A stretch of DNA of 5,015 bases from JBFMFE01 sp040752295 (GTDB lineage Bacteria > UBP15 > UBA6099 > JBFMBQ01). The translations under genes were made by a program, and so were the position numbers. Numbering within the stretch: the first letter of the stretch is position 1; the number at the start of each line of letters is the position of its first letter. The stretch covers positions 1 through 5,015 of the forward strand of contig JBFMFE010000091.1 of assembly GCA_040752295.1 (NCBI GenBank). The letters run 5' to 3'. Below, piece after piece: positions 1 through 5,015 of the stretch. The notes below the pieces were generated by a model. That model was not told the origin of the DNA. It saw nothing but the letters and a program-made list of their open reading frames with translations, and made no database searches.

Positions 1-2
1 GG

Positions 3-92
3 GAGGCGGCGCTCAAATACCTGCTGAACAAAAGCCGCGCAGAGATCATCGCCATGCCGGGAGTGGAGAGACCCGGAGAGGCGGAAAAATGA
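3..92 (+). CDS. C-terminal fragment of an unidentified protein
   Basis: The third forward frame is open from the left edge to a TGA at 90-92 and gives the last 29 residues of a protein. They begin EAALKYLLNKSRAEII and end in a charged tail, GVERPGEAEK. The stretch looks like an amphipathic helix followed by a flexible polar tail, as is common at the end of a soluble protein. The other two forward frames lack this look: frame 1 hits a stop at 25-27, and frame 2 stays open but reads as arginine/proline-rich low-complexity sequence. The gene converges on the branching enzyme gene, with stops only 11 bp apart. I do not recognise the family, and the fragment is too short to assign a function. That it is a real gene end is inferred from reading frame, composition and tight spacing. 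Confidence 0.55.
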   Translation, partial: EAALKYLLNKSRAEIIAMPGVERPGEAEK

Positions 93-110
93 AAAACCCG
101 CTGTCAGCGG
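85..110 (-). terminator. Rho-independent terminator of the GH57 gene, overlapping its stop codon
   Basis: Read on the minus strand, CCGCTGACAGCGG forms a short GC-rich hairpin. It has a 5-bp stem CCGCT/AGCGG and a GAC loop, and is followed at once by GTTTTTCATTTTT. The TGA stop of the branching enzyme gene (106-104) starts in the stem and runs into the loop. The T-rich side only fits termination of leftward transcription; on the + strand the hairpin is followed by taccagct, with no T-run. The stem is short, so its efficiency is uncertain. Confidence 0.5.
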
Positions 111-1741
111 TACCAGCTAAGGACGATGTCGGGAAAAAGACCGTCCCGCGTCTCGCAATCGTGAAGGAACACCCATTCGCCTTCGTCAACCCACTCCCCT
201 CTGCCATACTTCCATGCGAGCGCCGCAAGACGCTTGAAGTCATTGTAATGCTCCACCGCCCTCCGCTCCCCGTGATCGCGCGTTGACCAGTTCGTTATCA
301 TGAATTTCCAGTCCGACGCCTGCAGCAGCATAAGCTCCCGCGCGCACTGACGCAGAACGCGCGCCAGCGCCTCGTCGCCGTACTTCTCCCCGAACTCCCA
401 CGTGAGGCTTCTCATCTCACGCTCGGCGTCGTACTCCCTGTCGAGCACCCAGTACACCTCGGGATTGATCCACGTGGAACTGTCGAAGTTATTGCCCCAC
501 GAGGATTCCGGCAGGTACAGGTCCGCCTTCGGCGGGAGGCGCCCGAGAACCCCGCTGCACGTCTCGGTGCTTATCTCGGGGTCCTGGCTGATCCACTTTA
601 TGAGATGGTACAGAAACAGCGGCCCCTCGAACCACCAGTGCCCGAATAATTCGGCGTCAAACGCCGCCAGAACCATCCCCGGCTCCCCGGAAGCGGAATG
701 GTTCGCCTTCAGACTCTCCGCGATGAGCCACTTGTAGTGACCCGCGTGTTCGGGAATCTTCTGCCGGATGGCGTCGTCGGGGTAATAAAGATGCTTGTAC
801 GCCATGTCCAGCTTGTCGTGGGTGATTTTCCAGTACCGCAGCCGGCTGGGGTGATGCTTCTTGTGGAAATCAAGGTAGCTCCCGTCGCCGGGATAGCCTA
901 CCTCGTGGCGCCACACCTGAAGGGAAAGCGTAATGTCGCGGGACAGCACCGCCACCGGTCCACGCGGCTCGGACCCGCCCCTCGCCCAGTATGCGAACAT
1001 GGGGTTCTTTATCACCCCCGGAGGCCACGCCCTCTGCAACTGGTGTCCGTCAACTATGAAAAACCTCAGGTCGTTAGCGCTCAGGAAATGCTCCAATCCG
1101 CGCCTCTCGTAACCCCATTCGTGCTGCCGCCCGGGCGTCGGCGGCTTCCAGTAGCCGCCCGGACGGTAGCCGCACTCGGGAAGCCATATCCCCCCAGGGT
1201 GGACGCCGAAATGGTTCCGGAAATTCCTCGCCGCCATCTCCACCTGCGCGGCCACCGAACAATCCTCCGCCAGCGCGGGAAGATAAGCGTGCGTCGCCCC
1301 GCACGTGATCAGTTCCACGTGCCCCGCCCTGTGCAGCTCGCCGAACGACCCGAGGATGTCGCCGCCGTACGTCTCATCGAACCGCGCCAGGGTGCTCCAG
1401 TAAAACTCCTCCCACCGTTCCGCAAGATACTGTATGTGCCCCCGCTCCCCGCCGAACTCCTCCCGGTCCCTGCGCGCAAACTCCGCCTTCCTGCCGCAGA
1501 ATTCCCGGAAGCGCTCCCTGAAATAGTCCTGACAAAGCTGTTCGGCGAGCACGGGCGAAACCGTAAGACTCACTTTCGGCGAGACCCCCTCCCCCAGCAG
1601 CCTGTGAAAAACATCGAGAAGCGGCATGTACGTCTCAGAACACGCCTCGAACAGCCACTCTTCCTCGAGCGAGTCGTGGCGCAGCACCCAGGGAAGGTGG
1701 CAGTGCAGCACTATGACGCACGAGCCGTGGAATTCTCCCAC
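104..1741 (-). CDS. GH57 family 1,4-alpha-glucan branching enzyme
   Basis: Likely forms alpha-1,6 branches in glycogen or a similar alpha-glucan (EC 2.4.1.18), in the cytoplasm; no signal peptide or membrane helix is visible. Numbered from the GTG at 1741 (545 residues, usual for the family), the GH57 motifs appear in order: HCHLPWV (H13, H15), GATHAYLP (148-155), WLPECGY (186-192, E189 the expected nucleophile), FDAELFGHWW (361-370, D362 the expected acid/base) and ESSWG (412-416). The C-terminal region has the DUF1957 signature LLQASDW (472-478). A GYPGDGSYLDFHKKHH segment is typical of one branching-enzyme clade. The start is chosen for AAGGTGG five bases upstream; in-frame GTGs at 1750 and 1747 would add three or two residues but lack an SD. 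The gene diverges from the spermidine-synthase-like gene and ends in its own terminator. Family and catalytic residues are secure. Branching activity rather than hydrolysis is inferred from family knowledge. Confidence 0.93.
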   Translation of the reverse strand: MGEFHGSCVIVLHCHLPWVLRHDSLEEEWLFEACSETYMPLLDVFHRLLGEGVSPKVSLTVSPVLAEQLCQDYFRERFREFCGRKAEFARRDREEFGGERGHIQYLAERWEEFYWSTLARFDETYGGDILGSFGELHRAGHVELITCGATHAYLPALAEDCSVAAQVEMAARNFRNHFGVHPGGIWLPECGYRPGGYWKPPTPGRQHEWGYERRGLEHFLSANDLRFFIVDGHQLQRAWPPGVIKNPMFAYWARGGSEPRGPVAVLSRDITLSLQVWRHEVGYPGDGSYLDFHKKHHPSRLRYWKITHDKLDMAYKHLYYPDDAIRQKIPEHAGHYKWLIAESLKANHSASGEPGMVLAAFDAELFGHWWFEGPLFLYHLIKWISQDPEISTETCSGVLGRLPPKADLYLPESSWGNNFDSSTWINPEVYWVLDREYDAEREMRSLTWEFGEKYGDEALARVLRQCARELMLLQASDWKFMITNWSTRDHGERRAVEHYNDFKRLAALAWKYGRGEWVDEGEWVFLHDCETRDGLFPDIVLSWYR

Positions 1742-1746
1742 AGACA

Positions 1747-1753
1747 CCACCTT
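1747..1753 (-). promoter_or_regulatory. Ribosome binding site of the GH57 gene
   Basis: On the minus strand AAGGTGG matches the Shine-Dalgarno consensus AAGGAGG at six of seven bases. It sits five bases before the GTG at 1741-1739. The alternative in-frame GTGs at 1750 and 1747 lie within or at the edge of this site, which argues against them. Confidence 0.5.
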
Positions 1754-1799
1754 GCATTTATTCTACAGGAAAACGCCGCCCTCAAGAAACACGGGACGT

Positions 1800-1828
1800 T
1801 TGTCTTCGCCTCACCCCCGCAATAAAAT
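1800..1828 (+). promoter_or_regulatory. Probable sigma70-type promoter of the fused membrane gene
   Basis: TTGTCT at 1800-1805 (4 of 6 to TTGACA) and TAAAAT at 1823-1828 (5 of 6 to TATAAT) are separated by exactly 17 bp, in an otherwise GC-rich spacer. Transcription would start near 1835, just before the SD at 1834-1839. That would give a leader of about 13 bases before the ATG at 1848, or a leaderless message for the ATG at 1836. It would drive the fused membrane gene and its small downstream partner. This is a pattern match only. Confidence 0.42.
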
Positions 1829-1833
1829 TCCCC

Positions 1834-1839
1834 GGATGG
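1834..1839 (+). promoter_or_regulatory. Ribosome binding site deciding the start at 1848
   Basis: GGATGG lies eight bases upstream of the ATG at 1848-1850. It overlaps the alternative in-frame ATG at 1836-1838, which itself has only ccccgg before it. This favours the downstream ATG as the start, giving a protein that begins MPGRTS, close to the first membrane helix. Confidence 0.4.
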
Positions 1840-1847
1840 AACCAGCC

Positions 1848-4196
1848 ATGCCGGGAAGAACCAGCGTACACGCCGTTATCTTCGCTCTCGGCTTCGCGTC
1901 CGTCATCCTTCAATCGGTGCTCATACGCGAAATGCTCGTGGTATTTTACGGCAACGAACTGATAATCGGCGTCATCCTCGGCGCATGGCTCATGTGGATA
2001 GGCATCGGGGCGCGGCTTGGCGCGCCCGCATCCGGCGGAAAACATGCGCACGCCCTTTTTATCTCATCCCTTTTCCTCTTCGCGGCGGCGCCTTTCATCC
2101 AGCTCCTCCTCGTGAGAAACCTGCGGTCCATCCTCCACGTCCCACCCGGCGAACAGGCGCCGCTCATCCCCACGATTGTCTTCAGCGTCCTGCTGCTGTC
2201 GGTCCCCAGCTTCCTTATAGGTTTCACCTTTCCCCTCGCGAACGCGCTGTTCAAGAACCGGGGTCACGCGGACGCAAGGGACATCGGGAGGTTGTACATC
2301 GTCGAATCCGCCGGCTTCCTCCTCGGAGGTCTCGTTTTCACTTTCATTATCGTGACGCGGCTCGATTCATTCTCCGCCCTCATGGTGTCAGTCTCGTTTC
2401 TCATGGTCTCGATTTTTGTACCGCGCGCCCTCATTTCCGGACGTCCGTACATGACCCTTATTCCGTTGCTTCTTATTGCATCCTTCTTCTTCCTGACAAA
2501 CCCCTTTCTCAAAAAATTAGACCGGAAAACCGAAATAGCGCGGTGGAAATCAATAAATCCGGGCATTTTGTTTCTGAATTCCGTAAATTCTGAATACAAA
2601 AATTTGGTTCTTGCCTCCCTCGCCGGAGAGTACATCCTCTATGGAAACGGTCAATATCTGTTCTCGTTCCCGGACCCGTTTACGTATTCAAAAAACGCGA
2701 ACTTCATACTCTCGGAGCACACGGACCCTGAAAGCGCTCTCATTCTCGGCGACGGCGCTTTCGACCTCCCCTGCGAAATGCTCCGCTACCCCGTAAAACG
2801 AGTTGACTATGTACTTCTCGATAAAAAATTGCTCGCTCTCCTCAAACCACACCTCCCGGCGGAGACCATTGACTGCATTTCAGACCGCAGGATGAAAATA
2901 CACTTTTCGGACGGCAGGCTCTTCGTCAATACCACAGACAAAAAATACGACGTTGTGCACGTGGACGCTAAAAACCCCACCACGGCGGCAACCAACCGCT
3001 ACTTCACGACCGGCTTCTTCCGGGAAACTTCCCGCGTGCTGACGCCCGACGGCGTCTTCTCCGTGGGGATAACAGCCTCCGAAAACCTCCTCTTCAGCGA
3101 AGCGGGAGACCAGACGTCCTCCCTCTACCGGTCCCTCAAACAAATCTTCCCCCACGTCGTCGCCATCCCGGGCGAAACCAACCAGTACTTCTCATCCCTC
3201 TCCCCGGGAGTGGTCACCGACGACGTGGCAACGCTCACGGCAAGGCGCCTCGCCGGAAATCCCGATACGAGGACCTTCCACCCCTCTCTCTTCGAATCCC
3301 TCGTGCAGCCATACCGCATTCCCCACCTCATGGAATCTCTTCGAAAAAAAGAAAACGTCCGGATCAACACGGACACAAACCCGGTCGTCTACTTTTACAA
3401 TCTTCTCTTCTGGCTCGCAGGCATCGAATCATGGACCCACGCCCGCATTCGCATCGTCCCCGCACTCAAATGGATCAACCTTCACGGCGGCGCCGCTTTC
3501 CTGTCCGCACTCGCCTTCCTGCTCATCTCCTGCCTCCTGTGGTCCGTCCGTCACGGGACTGACAGCCGCGGGCGCCGGCGTTTCAACGCCCTCGTCTCCA
3601 TTTTCATTTGCGGCGCCTCGGCAATGAGCCTTGAACTCGTCGTTCTGTTCGGTTATCAGAACCTTCTCGGGGTTCTTTATCAGAAAATCGCTCTTATCAC
3701 CGGCGTCTTCATGATGGGCATCTCTTCCGGAGGCGCCGCCGCCAACGTTGTACTTAAAAAACGGAGCGCGACCCCATACCTCGGCATTGCCGCCCACGCG
3801 GCGTTCGCAGCGGCGGCTTTAGCAGCCGCGCCGGTCTTCTCCCTGACGAGCAGCGGATGGCTCGCTGAAAAACTCTGGGCGTCGCAGTCGGTCTTCTATT
3901 GCTACGTGCTTTTCTGCGGCGCTCTCACCGGATGGCTTTTCCCCGTCGCATGCTCTCTCCACCTCACGCCCGGCGGCAAACCCGCTGCCACCGCGGGACT
4001 GGTGGACAGCCTCGACCACGTCGGCGCGTCCCTCGGCGCCTTCATCTCGGGCGCTATCCTCATTCCAGTCCTCGGCGTCTCCGCCACCGGCGGTCTCATC
4101 GCCGTCACCAACTCAGCCGCCGCGGTCCTGTGGGCGGCGCACATTTTCCTCTCCTCGAGAAGCCCGCGATCACACGACACCGGATACAAAACGTGA
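1848..4196 (+). CDS. Membrane-embedded spermidine-synthase-like fusion protein (7 TM + SpdSyn-like domain + 7 TM)
   Basis: A 782-residue inner-membrane protein. Hydrophobic segments at about 7-27, 36-56, 68-89, 107-131, 153-170, 176-191 and 200-217 precede a soluble domain (about 218-540). Others follow at about 547-568, 580-604, 606-630, 642-665, 682-705, 726-745 and 747-768. The soluble part resembles spermidine synthase: NGQYLFSFPDP (266-276), ALILGDG (297-303) where the glycine-rich loop belongs, VDYVLLD (319-325), SDGRLF (354-359), YDVVHVDAKNP (367-377), then NRYFTTGFF (383-391). INTD..PVVYFY (506-517) closes it before the second membrane block. This architecture is known for proteins annotated as fused MFS transporter/spermidine synthase. 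Several nucleotide-binding and catalytic positions are changed (GDGAFD, L323, N376), so aminopropyl transfer to putrescine is doubtful. The reading frame stays open upstream to 1626, but that stretch is antisense to the GH57 gene. The ATG at 1836 is the main alternative start. Fold and family are well supported; the reaction and any transported substrate are unknown. Confidence 0.85.
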   Translation: MPGRTSVHAVIFALGFASVILQSVLIREMLVVFYGNELIIGVILGAWLMWIGIGARLGAPASGGKHAHALFISSLFLFAAAPFIQLLLVRNLRSILHVPPGEQAPLIPTIVFSVLLLSVPSFLIGFTFPLANALFKNRGHADARDIGRLYIVESAGFLLGGLVFTFIIVTRLDSFSALMVSVSFLMVSIFVPRALISGRPYMTLIPLLLIASFFFLTNPFLKKLDRKTEIARWKSINPGILFLNSVNSEYKNLVLASLAGEYILYGNGQYLFSFPDPFTYSKNANFILSEHTDPESALILGDGAFDLPCEMLRYPVKRVDYVLLDKKLLALLKPHLPAETIDCISDRRMKIHFSDGRLFVNTTDKKYDVVHVDAKNPTTAATNRYFTTGFFRETSRVLTPDGVFSVGITASENLLFSEAGDQTSSLYRSLKQIFPHVVAIPGETNQYFSSLSPGVVTDDVATLTARRLAGNPDTRTFHPSLFESLVQPYRIPHLMESLRKKENVRINTDTNPVVYFYNLLFWLAGIESWTHARIRIVPALKWINLHGGAAFLSALAFLLISCLLWSVRHGTDSRGRRRFNALVSIFICGASAMSLELVVLFGYQNLLGVLYQKIALITGVFMMGISSGGAAANVVLKKRSATPYLGIAAHAAFAAAALAAAPVFSLTSSGWLAEKLWASQSVFYCYVLFCGALTGWLFPVACSLHLTPGGKPAATAGLVDSLDHVGASLGAFISGAILIPVLGVSATGGLIAVTNSAAAVLWAAHIFLSSRSPRSHDTGYKT

Positions 4197-4201
4197 ACCC
4201 C

Positions 4202-4642
4202 ATGAAACACGAAATCAACCGGAGAACCATAGTCCTCACGGTCAACGTCATCACCGCCGCCCCGGTCCTCTATCTCCTCATCGCTCTTCTCATCCCACCA
4301 CGCCCGGGGGCGGAGCCTGAAAAATTCCTGACGCTCCATCGGGCGTTCCTTCTCACCTCATTCCTTTTCATCGCTCTGTCGCGGTGGGTTGAAAATCTGC
4401 TTCTGAAGCCGCCGCCCGGCGGGAAATTCCTGCCGCCGGGAAAGGTCTATCGCGCGGTCATCGTCAGCGCCGCCCTCGGCGAGTCCATTTCGGTTTTCGG
4501 CGTCATTCTCGTCCTTCTCGGTTTTTCAATCGAGACCTTTCTGCACTTTTTCGCGCTGTCCGTGCTTTATTTCGGCGATTTCCGCGTCCTGCGCTTCGGA
4601 AACATCCTGGAAAAACTCCCACCCGATACAGATAGAGGCTGA
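4202..4642 (+). CDS. Small four-helix membrane protein with an intramembrane glutamate, function unknown
   Basis: A 146-residue protein with predicted membrane helices at about 10-32, 46-68, 82-106 and 108-127, and a polar basic/acidic tail. Helix 3 carries ALGESISVFGVILVLLG (91-107), with E94 buried in it. This A-x-x-E-x-x-x-x-x-G pattern resembles the ion-carrying helix of c-type ATPase subunits (ALaEtiaiYG) and also occurs in small uncharacterised membrane proteins. I do not assign it to the ATPase: the protein has four helices rather than two, and no ATPase genes are nearby. Its ATG lies five bases after the TGA of the fused spermidine-synthase-like gene and lacks a clear SD, so translation is probably coupled to that gene. 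A GTG at 4193 that overlaps the upstream stop is an alternative start, adding three residues. A shared promoter near 1800 is inferred. The gene is very likely real; its function is unknown. Confidence 0.8.
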   Translation: MKHEINRRTIVLTVNVITAAPVLYLLIALLIPPRPGAEPEKFLTLHRAFLLTSFLFIALSRWVENLLLKPPPGGKFLPPGKVYRAVIVSAALGESISVFGVILVLLGFSIETFLHFFALSVLYFGDFRVLRFGNILEKLPPDTDRG

Positions 4643-4740
4643 ACCCCGGCATCGCCTGCCCGTCCCGTATTCGGCTTGTCGAAAAACCAAAAGCCTGCCG
4701 CCGGAAACGGGAGCGGCAGTCCCGGCTCGCGGAGTATTTA
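4643..4740. other. Convergent intergenic spacer
   Basis: This 98-bp spacer separates the + strand membrane operon from the - strand ABC gene. Apart from the - strand terminator, I find only a weak 4-bp TTCG/CGAA stem at about 4670-4683, followed by AAAA rather than T. No intrinsic terminator for the + strand operon is apparent, so it may end by Rho or read into the antisense of the ABC gene. Confidence 0.45.
4682..4719 (-). terminator. Rho-independent terminator of the ABC transporter gene
   Basis: On the minus strand CTGCCGC and GCGGCAG form a perfect 7-bp stem around an 11-base loop. The T-rich run GCTTTTGGTTTTTC follows. It lies about 20 bp past the stop of the ABC ATPase gene, the expected place for the end of that transcription unit. 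On the + strand the same hairpin is followed by tcccggctcg with no T-run, so it should not terminate the + strand operon by the intrinsic route. Confidence 0.65.
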
Positions 4741-5015
4741 TCAAGACGGTATAAGATGAAGCGTCTCGTGAAAGATTCGCAGTGAAACCGTACCGCCCTC
4801 AGCAACTATCCCCCGCCTGGCGGGGACCGCCTCTCTGACGAGAAGGGGGACCCCGTCCACGACCACCTCGTACTCGACGGAATCGCCCATGTACGTCGCG
4901 CGCGAGACCGTGCCGCGCACCGTCCCCCCGCCCTCATCGCGCACTATCTCCGCCCCTTCAGGCCTCAACACCGCCTCCACAACCGCGCCGGGCGAAAAAT
5001 CGTGCCCGGGCTGCG
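4741..5015 (-). CDS. ABC transporter ATP-binding protein, C-terminal TOBE-like part (partial)
   Basis: The frame is open from the right edge to a TGA at 4743-4741, giving the last 91 residues. The sequence contains EAVLRPEGAEIV, matching the RPE signature that begins the regulatory TOBE domain of importer ATPases (PotA, FbpC, MalK/UgpC types). Next come GTVRGTVSRATYMGDSVEY and then EVVVDG, the expected beta-strand pattern with YMGD in the usual YLG position. The segment ends in a further strand, VSLRIFHETLHLIP. The nucleotide-binding domain (Walker A and B, LSGGQ signature) lies beyond the window. The first GTG visible inside the fragment (4980) is not the true start, because the frame continues upstream in the same domain. 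In the cell it would sit on the inner face of the membrane and power uptake through a permease encoded elsewhere. The substrate (polyamine, iron, sugar or other) cannot be read from this part. The gene converges on the small membrane protein gene and ends in its own terminator. Confidence 0.8.
   Translation of the reverse strand, partial: QPGHDFSPGAVVEAVLRPEGAEIVRDEGGGTVRGTVSRATYMGDSVEYEVVVDGVPLLVREAVPARRGIVAEGGTVSLRIFHETLHLIPS

Noticed and set aside
1760..1787. Minus-strand promoter for GH57 (TAGAAT at 1765-1760)
   Set aside because: The -10-like box has no convincing -35 at proper spacing (TTGAGG is only 14 bp away). It would also start transcription almost on the start codon.
698..1825. 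A 375-codon open frame on the + strand
   Set aside because: It lies almost wholly antisense to the well-supported GH57 gene. The translation is rich in arginine and proline without recognisable motifs, as expected of a shadow frame in GC-rich DNA.
1626..1847. N-terminal extension of the fused membrane protein to an ATG at 1626
   Set aside because: The extension is antisense to the start of the GH57 gene and reads as low-complexity polar sequence. It would also place the promoter and SD inside the coding region. The protein makes sense from 1848 (or 1836).
1985..2593. A 202-codon + strand frame within the fused gene
   Set aside because: It is a frame-shifted shadow of the membrane-protein gene, dominated by Arg, Pro and His with no family resemblance.
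3899..4201. Upstream extension of the small membrane protein
   Set aside because: The frame is open but overlaps the fused gene and is arginine-rich in a shadow-like way. Hydrophobic, protein-like sequence begins only at about 4202.
3902..4339. A 145-codon minus-strand frame across the junction of the two + strand genes
   Set aside because: It is antisense to the C-terminal membrane helices and to the start of the small membrane protein, with no motif or SD.
1..5015. CRISPR array, transposon ends, tRNA or riboswitch
   Set aside because: Scanning by eye showed no regularly spaced direct repeats, terminal inverted repeats, tRNA-like cloverleaf or long structured leader. All space is taken by genes or short spacers.

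Overview
The window is about 5 kb of compact, GC-rich bacterial DNA. Codons favour C and G at the third position, and gene spacing is tight. It reads as a chromosomal segment from a Gram-negative, perhaps deltaproteobacteria-like or candidate-phylum organism. That placement is weak: it rests only on base composition and on this pairing of a GH57 branching enzyme with a membrane-fused spermidine-synthase-like protein. I see no mobile element, phage gene, CRISPR array, tRNA or rRNA.

Layout, left to right. (1) The last 29 codons of an unidentified + strand gene end at 92. (2) A complete - strand gene (about 1741 down to 104) encodes a GH57/DUF1957 1,4-alpha-glucan branching enzyme. Its stop codon lies inside a small terminator hairpin, and only 11 bp separate it from the convergent gene on the left. 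(3) A divergent spacer of about 106 bp carries a GTG start with a good Shine-Dalgarno on the - strand. On the + strand it has a plausible sigma70-type promoter and an SD. (4) A + strand gene (1848-4196) encodes a 782-residue membrane protein: seven predicted membrane helices, a spermidine-synthase-like Rossmann domain, then seven more helices. The two membrane halves look like copies of each other. (5) Five bases later, a 146-residue four-helix membrane protein (4202-4642) is very probably co-transcribed. (6) A 98-bp convergent spacer holds a good - strand rho-independent terminator. (7) The C-terminal, TOBE-like end of a - strand ABC transporter ATPase runs off the right edge.

Functionally, the branching enzyme belongs to glycogen or alpha-glucan synthesis and has its expected catalytic residues. 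The two + strand membrane genes form a separate unit of unknown function. The large one keeps the fold signature of spermidine synthases but has lost or changed several residues that bind the nucleotide or drive aminopropyl transfer. It may be a non-catalytic or altered-substrate member of the family. The small partner has a glutamate in the middle of a predicted helix, in a context resembling proton-carrying c-type helices. The large protein together with its small partner is the most unusual content of the window. The neighbouring ABC ATPase could be a polyamine, iron or sugar importer component; the fragment cannot decide.
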